Source: an uncultured Prevotella sp. (lineage in GTDB: Bacteria > Bacteroidota > Bacteroidia > Bacteroidales > Bacteroidaceae). From it: 15,721 nt of DNA. The stretch spans positions 1 to 15,721 of the forward strand of contig USEC01000041.1 of the NCBI GenBank assembly GCA_900553595.1, given 5' to 3'. Each line of letters opens with the position of its first letter. Within the stretch, counting starts at the first letter, position 1. Below, piece by piece: positions 1-4,590 of this stretch. Position numbers and translations under genes: made by a program. The notes under the pieces are model-generated. The model was not told the origin of the DNA. It made no database searches and was given only the letters and a program-made list of their open reading frames with translations.

Positions 1-336
1 AACTTGAGCGATATTTTTTTGATGTATATATACTAGCATCGCGGAGACGCTTACCTTTCCGAGTTCACAGGCGGCAAGTATCGTCACCGCCTTGGCCTCG
101 CCTATACCATTGTAGCGCATTAGTTCGTGCAGCGACATCTTGCCGAGCGTGTTGAGATTGTTGCCGCAGTCGGCGAGAATGCGCTGCATGAGCGACACGG
201 CACTCTCCTTTGTGGAACCCGACCCTATGAGTATGGCGAGCAGTTCGGAGTCGCTCAGCACGCCGGGACCGTTCTGCATGAGTTTCTCGCGAGGCCTGTC
301 CTCCTCAGCCCAGCGGGCTATTGTGATGTTGCTCAT
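1..336 (-). CDS. radC: RadC/JAB-domain DNA repair protein family, N-terminal part, cut by window edge and probably frameshifted
   Basis: The 112 codons visible from ATG 336 to base 1 give the N-terminal helical/HhH part of the RadC (UPF0758) family. Visible signatures are MSNITIARWAEEDRPREKL, the segment LSDSELLAILIGSGS and the helix-hairpin-helix YNGIGEAKAVTILAACELG at about residues 75-93. The metalloprotease-like JAB domain that should follow lies outside the window. The biochemical role of the family is poorly settled despite its DNA-repair name. The start overlaps the stop of the upstream glycosyltransferase gene by 4 nt (ATGA), suggesting translational coupling. After residue 94 the open frame reads VSVSAMLVYIHQKNIAQV, which does not resemble the family. 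Skipping 5 nt near bases 50-55 gives KRLRDASIYTSKKYRSS, which does. So the gene is either a pseudogene or carries a sequencing error. The family call is firm; intactness is doubtful. Confidence 0.85.
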   Translation of the reverse strand, partial: MSNITIARWAEEDRPREKLMQNGPGVLSDSELLAILIGSGSTKESAVSLMQRILADCGNNLNTLGKMSLHELMRYNGIGEAKAVTILAACELGKVSVSAMLVYIHQKNIAQV

Positions 337-1346
337 TTGTAGAATGTCTTTTCAAATGCCGCAAATTCGTCCCTGCCGCACACGCAACGCTTCCACCAGG
401 CATTGATGAAGCCGAAGCCGTAGCCCATGAGCTGCGTGTAGGCGGCGGCGATGCTGAGCACGCCTATACGCATACTTTGGTTCTGACGGGACGAGTCGGC
501 GAGGATGATGAGGGCGTAAAGGAGCAGCGGAAGGAGCGGGAACCACGCGCAGAGGGGGCACGCCAGAAGCAGCACGAGGGCGAGAACGAGCATGGAAAGC
601 ACGCCGACGGTGAACACCATGGGCAGCAGATGGACGAGTTTCAGCGATTCGGGATACTTCTTATAGAGGTTGATGCGTGCGATACCGCTGTTATATACCT
701 GACGGAAGAACTTGCGGAAGTCGGTGCGCCGCTTGTGCCATACCCACGCTTCGGGGAACAATCGGCAGCGGCATCCGGCCTTGAAGATGCGTATGCTGAA
801 GTCGATGTCCTCGCCGAAACGCATCCGTGAGAATCCGCCGAGGCGCTGATAGACCTCGCGGCGCACGCCCATATTGAACGAACGGGGATAGAATTTGTCG
901 AGTTTCTTCTTACCTCCGCGTATTCCTCCCGTTGTGAAGAACGACGTCATGGAATAGGAAATGGCTTTCTGCGTGTCGGTGAACGAGGAATGGGCACTGT
1001 CGGGTCCGCCGAAAGCATCGGCCGGCGAGCGGCGCAGCTCGTCGTCGACGGCTTGCAGATAGTCCTCGGGCAGCACCACATCGCTGTCGAGAATGATGAC
1101 ATACTCGCCCTGTGCGCGCTCCACTCCGTAATTGCGGCTCTGTCCGGGACCGCTGTTGGGCTTATCGAAATAGTGCAGGTCGAGCCTGTCGGCATACTTC
1201 CGGCACACCTCGGCACACGGCACTGCCGACCCGTCCTCCACCACTATCACCTCAAATCCGGTGAGGGTCTGGCGCGTAAGACTGTCAAGGAGTTCGTCCA
1301 CTTCGTCGGGACGGTTATATACGGGGACTATAAAGCTGTATTTCAT
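333..1346 (-). CDS. Family 2 glycosyltransferase with C-terminal membrane segments
   Basis: This 337-residue protein is a GT-A fold glycosyltransferase of family 2, predicted to move a sugar from a nucleotide-sugar donor to an acceptor at the inner face of the membrane. The donor is not predictable. The domain begins at once with MKYSFIVPVYNRPDEVDELL. EDGS (37-40) and GPGQSRNYGVERAQGEYV (66-83) are typical donor-site segments, and LDSD at 86-89 holds the metal-binding DxD. GED at 178-180 is the likely catalytic-base region. Two or three hydrophobic segments at about 241-283, and a weaker one at about 293-315, suggest membrane attachment. The ORF is open upstream to 1460, but those 38 codons precede the universal GT-A start and cross a hairpin, so ATG 1346 is chosen. 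No Bacteroidota promoter is visible upstream. The stop overlaps the radC start. Cell-envelope or exopolysaccharide synthesis is likely but unproven. Confidence 0.85.
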   Translation of the reverse strand: MKYSFIVPVYNRPDEVDELLDSLTRQTLTGFEVIVVEDGSAVPCAEVCRKYADRLDLHYFDKPNSGPGQSRNYGVERAQGEYVIILDSDVVLPEDYLQAVDDELRRSPADAFGGPDSAHSSFTDTQKAISYSMTSFFTTGGIRGGKKKLDKFYPRSFNMGVRREVYQRLGGFSRMRFGEDIDFSIRIFKAGCRCRLFPEAWVWHKRRTDFRKFFRQVYNSGIARINLYKKYPESLKLVHLLPMVFTVGVLSMLVLALVLLLACPLCAWFPLLPLLLYALIILADSSRQNQSMRIGVLSIAAAYTQLMGYGFGFINAWWKRCVCGRDEFAAFEKTFYK

Positions 1347-1419
1347 TGCGTTAGAGTAATAAAGAAAACGAGTGAATAGGTGAAGGGAAGAGGACGCAAG
1401 CGCAGGAGGGCGAAAAAAG

Positions 1420-1500
1420 AAAAGAGTAAAAAAGCAGAAAGCAATGTTGCGGACAGACAAGGAATGTCATCCCCAATGCTTTTTACTTTTTTACTCTTTT
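1420..1500 (-). terminator. 24-bp imperfect inverted repeat after efp, probable intrinsic terminator
   Basis: Arms 1420-1443 and 1477-1500 pair at 22 of 24 positions around a 33-nt loop. Read on the minus strand, the hairpin starts 20 nt after the efp stop and is followed by TTTTCTTTTTT, as expected of a rho-independent terminator. The stem is very AT-rich, which weakens the case. The right arm is itself a TTTTTAC-type tract related to one at 3232-3267. Plus-strand transcription would also meet a T-rich tail (1503-1513). Confidence 0.5.
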
Positions 1501-1520
1501 GCCTTTTATTTTATATCGTA

Positions 1521-2087
1521 TTACTCCTTCACGCGCTGCAGGTAGCTTCCGTCGCGTGTATCAACCTGCACGAGGTCGCCTTCGTTCACGAAGAGAGGAA
1601 CACGGATTTCCGCGCCTGTCTCGAGTGTTGCGGGCTTCAGTGTGTTTGTGGCGGTATCGCCCTTGATGCCCGGCTCAGAGTGTGTCACGCGCAAGTTGGT
1701 CTTCACCGGCATTTCACCGAAGAGCACTGTCTCGTTGGAAGCGTCTGACACCACCTCGATGACATCGCTTTCCTTCATGAAATCAACGCCAGTGATGAGG
1801 TCGTGAGCGATTGGAATCTGGTCGTAAGTCTCCTGGTTCATGAAGATATAGTCCTCACCCTCCTTGTAAAGGTACTGGTAGGGGCGGCGCTCCACGCGCA
1901 CGTCTTCAAGCTTCTCGCTGATGTCGAAGCGGCGCTCCAGCACACGGCCGTCCACAACGTTCTTCAGCTTTACACGCATGAAAGTGTTACCCTTACCCGG
2001 CTTTACATGAAGAAAGTCGATGACGAAGAACAGTTTGCCATCCATACGGATGCATGTTCCCATCTTGATGTCTTGTGAATTAATCAT
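1521..2087 (-). CDS. efp: Translation elongation factor P
   Basis: The 188-residue product is full length for EF-P, the tRNA-shaped factor that binds near the ribosomal E site and rescues ribosomes stalled at consecutive prolines. The N-terminal KOW-like domain (about 1-65) carries the loop HVKPGKGNTFMRVKLKN. Its tip is Lys32, the position that is post-translationally modified in several bacteria; no modification enzyme is encoded in this window. The two OB-type domains follow, with the family signatures VDFMKESDVIEVV, VTHSEPGIKGDT and the C-terminal VPLFVNEGDLVQVDTRDGSYLQRVKE region. The start at ATG 2087 gives the conserved N-terminus INSQDIKMGTCI. A good Bacteroidota promoter lies 45-76 nt upstream, and a hairpin follows the stop, so the gene is probably transcribed alone. 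Confidence 0.97.
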   Translation of the reverse strand: MINSQDIKMGTCIRMDGKLFFVIDFLHVKPGKGNTFMRVKLKNVVDGRVLERRFDISEKLEDVRVERRPYQYLYKEGEDYIFMNQETYDQIPIAHDLITGVDFMKESDVIEVVSDASNETVLFGEMPVKTNLRVTHSEPGIKGDTATNTLKPATLETGAEIRVPLFVNEGDLVQVDTRDGSYLQRVKE

Positions 2088-2131
2088 TGTTCTTTTATCT
2101 GTTATTATTGTTTATATTCTGAAAAACAGTG

Positions 2132-2163
2132 CAAAGTTACTGAAAAATTCGTTCTTCCGAAAA
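2132..2163 (-). promoter_or_regulatory. Bacteroidota-type promoter of efp
   Basis: On the minus strand the -7 box TAACTTTG (2132-2139) is an exact match to TAnnTTTG. It is preceded, after exactly 19 nt, by TTTTC (2159-2163), close to the TTTG -33 element. The leader to ATG 2087 is about 40 nt, A/T-rich, without a Shine-Dalgarno sequence. Confidence 0.7.
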
Positions 2164-2181
2164 TAAAGAAAGCCCTTTCTT
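2158..2181 (-). terminator. Weak hairpin plus T-rich tail after the pspC-like gene
   Basis: On the minus strand AAGAAAG and CTTTCTT form a perfect inverted repeat (2166-2181, effectively a 6-bp stem with a 4-nt loop), followed by TATTTT. It lies about 80 nt after the PspC-like stop and could end that transcript just before the efp promoter, whose -33 box overlaps the T-rich tail. The stem is short and AT-rich. Confidence 0.3.
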
Positions 2182-2260
2182 CATTGATAATGAATATTTT
2201 TGCACAATTGATGCGCCAGAGTGCGGTTTTGTTTCATTCGCGGGCTGCAATGCGTGCGTG

Positions 2261-2446
2261 TCAGCGCTGCGGCATAACTATCCAGAGGATGATGTAGGCC
2301 AGTACGCCGCTGAACGCCGTGAAGAGCGTGAGCAGGACGTATGCCACGCGGACTGCCACGGGGTCGATGTCGAAATATTCGGCGATGCCGCTGCAAACTC
2401 CAGCTATGATGCTGTCGGTAGATGAGCGTCTGAGTCTTTTTTCCAT
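2261..2446 (-). CDS. Small PspC-domain membrane protein
   Basis: The 61-residue protein is almost entirely a PspC domain. It starts MEKRLRRSSTDSIIAGVCSG, continues with the family core IAEYFDIDPVAVRVAYVLL, and has one hydrophobic membrane segment at about residues 36-58 ending IILWIVMPQR. In enterobacteria PspC is an inner-membrane sensor of envelope stress that works with PspA/PspB. The stand-alone mini-form seen here lacks the periplasmic C-terminal part of the roughly 119-residue enterobacterial protein, and no pspA or pspB is nearby. An envelope-stress role is therefore inference from the domain only. The start at ATG 2446 is the natural one because the domain begins within a few residues. 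No TAnnTTTG promoter was found in the 144 nt before it, which contain only short GC-rich inverted repeats. Confidence 0.85.
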   Translation of the reverse strand: MEKRLRRSSTDSIIAGVCSGIAEYFDIDPVAVRVAYVLLTLFTAFSGVLAYIILWIVMPQR

Positions 2447-2590
2447 ATTGCTGCTTTTTTTGTTCTTTTACATTATGACGCAACGGCAACGCCGAAAGTT
2501 GCACGGGCATGGAAAAAAGACGGACAGTCCCTTCCCCATGCCGGCATAAAGGCGGAAGATTGCGGCACTGGCGGCGATGCGCCGGACGCC

Positions 2591-3067
2591 CTACTCTATT
2601 CCGGGCACAATCCCGGCGAGGCTTCTCACCACATCGTCGGGCATGACACCCTTCTTCACGACGATGATGATGGTGTCGTCGCCGGCTATGGTGCCGATGA
2701 TTTCGGAGATGTTGCCGTTGTCGATGTTGTAGGCTATGGAGCTTGCGTAGCCCGGACGCGTGCGTATGACGCCGATGTTTCCGGAGAAATTGATGCTGCG
2801 GTAGCCGGGAATCTGGAGCATCTCGCTCGCCGCACGCGGACTTGGGATGCGCCGGTACATCGTCTCGTTGGGCAGCACATACACATACTTGCCGTTCATG
2901 CTCGCCGCCTTCACCACCTTCAGCTGCTTGAGGTCGCGGCTCAGCGTGGCCTGCGTCACCACATAACCCTCCTGGGCAAGGGCTGCAAGAACTCCTTCCT
3001 GACTGCCCAGTTCGTTGCTTGAAATGAGCATCTTCAATGTCTCTATCCTGTCGCTCTTTGTCTTCAT
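2591..3067 (-). CDS. argR: Arginine repressor ArgR
   Basis: The product (158 residues from ATG 3067) is a full-length ArgR, the hexameric repressor that binds ARG-box operators when loaded with L-arginine. The N-terminal winged-helix domain (about 1-70) shows the signature VVTQATLSRDLKQLKVVKA. The C-terminal domain carries the arginine-binding and oligomerisation motifs, including IGTIAGDDTIIIVVKKG, whose GDD motif contacts arginine in characterised homologues. The frame is open back to 3166, but the promoter at 3096-3127 lies inside that extension, so ATG 3067 is the start. A quasi-palindrome between promoter and start may allow autorepression. In some Bacteroides, from memory, argR heads a cluster of arginine biosynthesis genes; none occurs in this window, and the divergent neighbour is a nuclease/transposase-like gene. 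Confidence 0.95.
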   Translation of the reverse strand: MKTKSDRIETLKMLISSNELGSQEGVLAALAQEGYVVTQATLSRDLKQLKVVKAASMNGKYVYVLPNETMYRRIPSPRAASEMLQIPGYRSINFSGNIGVIRTRPGYASSIAYNIDNGNISEIIGTIAGDDTIIIVVKKGVMPDDVVRSLAGIVPGIE

Positions 3068-3070
3068 GCG

Positions 3071-3086
3071 ATGTATCTTTATACGT
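3071..3086 (-). promoter_or_regulatory. Possible ARG-box-like operator in the argR leader
   Basis: The 16-bp ATGTATCTTTATACGT is an AT-rich quasi-palindrome with GTAT and ATAC half-sites symmetrical about a 4-bp centre. It lies just downstream of the predicted transcription start and 3 bp from the start codon, where bound repressor would block transcription. ARG boxes in other phyla are AT-rich 18-bp palindromes often found at argR itself. The match is by shape and place, not by a known Bacteroidota consensus. Confidence 0.3.
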
Positions 3087-3095
3087 TTACAACTG

Positions 3096-3127
3096 CAAAT
3101 ATACATAATTCCGCAAGAGAAACAAAA
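3096..3127 (-). promoter_or_regulatory. Bacteroidota-type promoter of argR
   Basis: On the minus strand TATATTTG (3096-3103) matches TAnnTTTG exactly. TTTTG (3123-3127) stands 19 nt upstream as the -33 box. The leader is about 25 nt. This placement also rules out the longer open frame as the argR start. Confidence 0.75.
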
Positions 3128-3231
3128 TTTTTGCCTGCATAAAATACGGCAACGCTCGCTTTTCATGCTCTATCCGCCTCATGGAGCAGCGACAGAGCCT
3201 GGCACGGACAGCGGAACGCGGCAGCACAACC

Positions 3232-3267
3232 CTTTTTACTCTTTTACTTTTTTACCTTTTTACTTTT
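3232..3267. repeat. Degenerate (T4-6AC)n tract
   Basis: On the plus strand five blocks of 4-6 T, most ending in AC, follow one another with a period of about 7-8 bp. A related tract forms the right arm of the hairpin after efp (1477-1500). The two share TTTTACTCTTTT. Together with the 22-bp repeats it fills the spacer upstream of the Rpn gene. Bases 3128-3231 between the argR promoter and this tract show nothing recognisable. Confidence 0.6.
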
Positions 3268-3268
3268 C

Positions 3269-3356
3269 AAAACAAGGCTTCTTTGCATCACAAACAAGAC
3301 TTCTTTGCAATGTAAACAAGCCTTGTTTGCAACCTAAACAAGCCTTGTTTGCAATG
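3269..3356. repeat. Four contiguous 22-bp palindromic tandem repeats upstream of the Rpn gene
   Basis: Four units of exactly 22 bp start at 3269, 3291, 3313 and 3335. Units 3 and 4 each contain the perfect 15-bp palindrome AAACAAGCCTTGTTT. Units 1 and 2 have AAACAAG and CTTCTTT, one mismatch in the right half. Each palindrome is followed by GCA. Units 3 and 4 differ at a single position in their last two bases. The array ends 24 bp before the -33 box of the Rpn promoter. A 22-bp period places successive sites on nearly the same face of the helix, as expected for cooperative protein binding. There are no spacers, so it is not a CRISPR. Confidence 0.9.
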
Positions 3357-3379
3357 CAGTAATATTTCCCTCATTTTTA

Positions 3380-3411
3380 TTTGTCGGAAAAACCAAATTT
3401 TGCTACATTTG
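3380..3411 (+). promoter_or_regulatory. Bacteroidota-type promoter of the Rpn gene
   Basis: TTTG (3380-3383), a 20-nt spacer and TACATTTG (3404-3411) match the -33/-7 consensus exactly. The transcript would start near 3417 and reach ATG 3439 after about 20 nt. TTTGCAATGTAA at the -7 box repeats the junction sequence between repeat units 2 and 3, so a protein binding the array might also recognise the promoter. Confidence 0.75.
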
Positions 3412-3438
3412 CAATGTAACACCAAAAGCACGACATCT

Positions 3439-4344
3439 ATGCGACAGACAGAAGAAAGATACATCAGTCTGCTCACCGACTTCGGATTCAAGCGGATTTT
3501 CGGAACGAAACCGAACAGGGACCTTCTCATAAGCTTCCTCAACTCACTGTTCGACGGAGAACAGGTGATTAGAAATGTGAAGTACCTCAACAGCGAGCAC
3601 GTGGGCGATGTATTCGCGGAAAGGAAGGCCATATTCGACGTGTATTGCGAGAACGAGCACGGGGAGAAGTTCATCGTCGAGATGCAGAACGCATTCCAGA
3701 CATACTTCAAGGACCGTTCGCTATACTACTCGACGTTCCCGATACGCGAGCAGGCCCCGAAGGGGACCGACTGGAACTTCCGCCTCGAACATGTGTATGT
3801 CGTGGCATTGCTTAATTTCGAGATGAACGAGGAATCGTTCTGCGCGAAGGACATTAACCACGACATCGGACTCCTCGACAAGAAGACACACCGCGTGTTC
3901 AACGACAAACTCACGTTCAAGTATGTGGAGATAGCGAAATTCGACAAGGAGATTGACCAGCTCGAAACCGTCTATGACAAGTGGCTGTATGTGCTGAAGA
4001 ACCTCTCGCGACTCGACCGTCAGCCCAAACACCTGCAGAGCGAAGTCTTCAACCGGCTGTTCGCGGAAGCAGAAATGGCGAAGTTCACGAAGCAGGAACT
4101 CAAGGAATACGAGGACAGCCTCAAGGCTTACCGCGACATCAAGAACTCACTCGACACGGCGAAAGAGGAAGGAAGAATGGAAGGAAGAGAGGAAGGATTG
4201 GTTGAAGGTATGGCGAAAGGAATGGCTGAAGGCGAACGCAACAAGACTTTGGAAATAGCAAAGGCCATGAAATCAAAAGGATTCAGCGCAGACGACATCG
4301 CACAAATCACAGGACTTGCAGCCAAAGACATCGAGAACCTTTAG
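3439..4344 (+). CDS. Rpn family recombination-promoting nuclease / PD-(D/E)XK putative transposase
   Basis: The 301-residue protein belongs to the Rpn/PDDEXK_2 family, whose enterobacterial members are DNA endonucleases that promote RecA-independent recombination. The N-terminus has the family opening YISLLTDFGFKRIFGT (8-23). The PD-(D/E)XK core follows: Asp67 in FDVYCENEHG, and Glu81/Gln83 in FIVEMQ, the ExQ variant usual for this family, so the site looks intact. About residues 90-240 form the helical remainder of the domain. Residues 244-267 are six tandem E/K-G-x-x units, then a helical tail GFSADDIAQITGLAAKDIENL resembling a helix-turn-helix. ATG 3439 is chosen because the conserved domain starts there and the promoter at 3380-3411 lies inside the longer open frame from 3349. 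The gene stands alone, divergent from argR and convergent with the exchanger. Repeats upstream and hairpins downstream suggest a mobile or regulated unit. Whether it transposes, defends or recombines is unknown. Confidence 0.92.
   Translation: MRQTEERYISLLTDFGFKRIFGTKPNRDLLISFLNSLFDGEQVIRNVKYLNSEHVGDVFAERKAIFDVYCENEHGEKFIVEMQNAFQTYFKDRSLYYSTFPIREQAPKGTDWNFRLEHVYVVALLNFEMNEESFCAKDINHDIGLLDKKTHRVFNDKLTFKYVEIAKFDKEIDQLETVYDKWLYVLKNLSRLDRQPKHLQSEVFNRLFAEAEMAKFTKQELKEYEDSLKAYRDIKNSLDTAKEEGRMEGREEGLVEGMAKGMAEGERNKTLEIAKAMKSKGFSADDIAQITGLAAKDIENL
4168..4239 (+). repeat. 12-bp in-frame tandem repeat encoding E-G-x-x units in the Rpn gene
   Basis: Six 12-bp units, the first three very purine-rich (GAGGAAGGA-like), encode EGRM, EGRE, EGLV, EGMA, KGMA and EGER. 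Such linkers occur before the C-terminal helix of many Rpn-family proteins and vary in length. The near-identical first units could slip during replication, changing length in steps of four residues without a frameshift. Confidence 0.8.
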
Positions 4345-4348
4345 CTCT

Positions 4349-4377
4349 CCGACAGGAGGTCGGGCGTCCCGCCCGAC
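4349..4377 (+). other. Two mutually exclusive GC-rich hairpins just after the Rpn stop
   Basis: Five bases after the Rpn stop, CCGAC-AGGAG-GTCGG (4349-4363) is a perfect 5-bp hairpin. GTCGGGCG-TCC-CGCCCGAC (4359-4377) is a perfect 8-bp hairpin using the same GTCGG. Only one can form at a time. No T-run follows on the plus strand, so this is not a standard intrinsic terminator. It could be a 3' stabilising structure or a REP-like palindrome. Confidence 0.55.
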
Positions 4378-4394
4378 AACACCAACAAAAAAAC

Positions 4395-4444
4395 AACCCA
4401 AACCGGTCATTGGCAACTGATAGTTCCAATGACCGGTTTGGGTT
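4395..4444. terminator. Perfect 19-bp inverted repeat, bidirectional terminator between convergent genes
   Basis: Arms 4395-4413 and 4426-4444 (AACCCAAACCGGTCATTGG and its exact complement) are separated by 12 nt that contain a further 4-bp AACT/AGTT stem. On the minus strand the stem is followed by GTTTTTTTG, a strong T-run for the exchanger transcript. On the plus strand it is followed by AAATTTTC, a weaker tail for the Rpn transcript. Bases 4445-4590 before the exchanger stop hold only short inverted repeats such as TTTGTC/GACAAA near 4490. Confidence 0.8.
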
Positions 4445-4590
4445 AAATTTTCATAGTCAAAACTTAGTTCTTGAAGCGCATGAATGATATTTGTCCCTTA
4501 CTCTGACAAAAGTTTGTAACGAGTCAAGCGTGTGAACTATCAACACCACATTATCCAATATGCATAATGGCATTTTCATAAACAAGACAC

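Noticed and set aside
127..406. Plus-strand open frames opposite radC and the glycosyltransferase
   Set aside because: The minus strand encodes recognisable families across this stretch, and the plus-strand products resemble nothing.
1347..1460. 38-codon N-terminal extension of the glycosyltransferase frame
   Set aside because: The GT-A domain begins at Met1346, and the extension lies over an inverted repeat and is not like a domain or clean signal peptide.
3068..3166. Longer ArgR reading frame
   Set aside because: A strong promoter lies inside the extension, and the ArgR family starts near MKTKSDRIETLK.
3269..3356. Short CRISPR-like repeat array
   Set aside because: Units are directly contiguous with no spacers, and no cas genes are present; it is a plain tandem repeat.
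3349..3438. Longer Rpn reading frame starting at 3349
   Set aside because: It starts upstream of the promoter and adds residues unlike the family.
4555..4570. 16-bp near-palindrome around ATGCAT after the exchanger stop
   Set aside because: It has no T-run and no partner copy in the window; probably chance.
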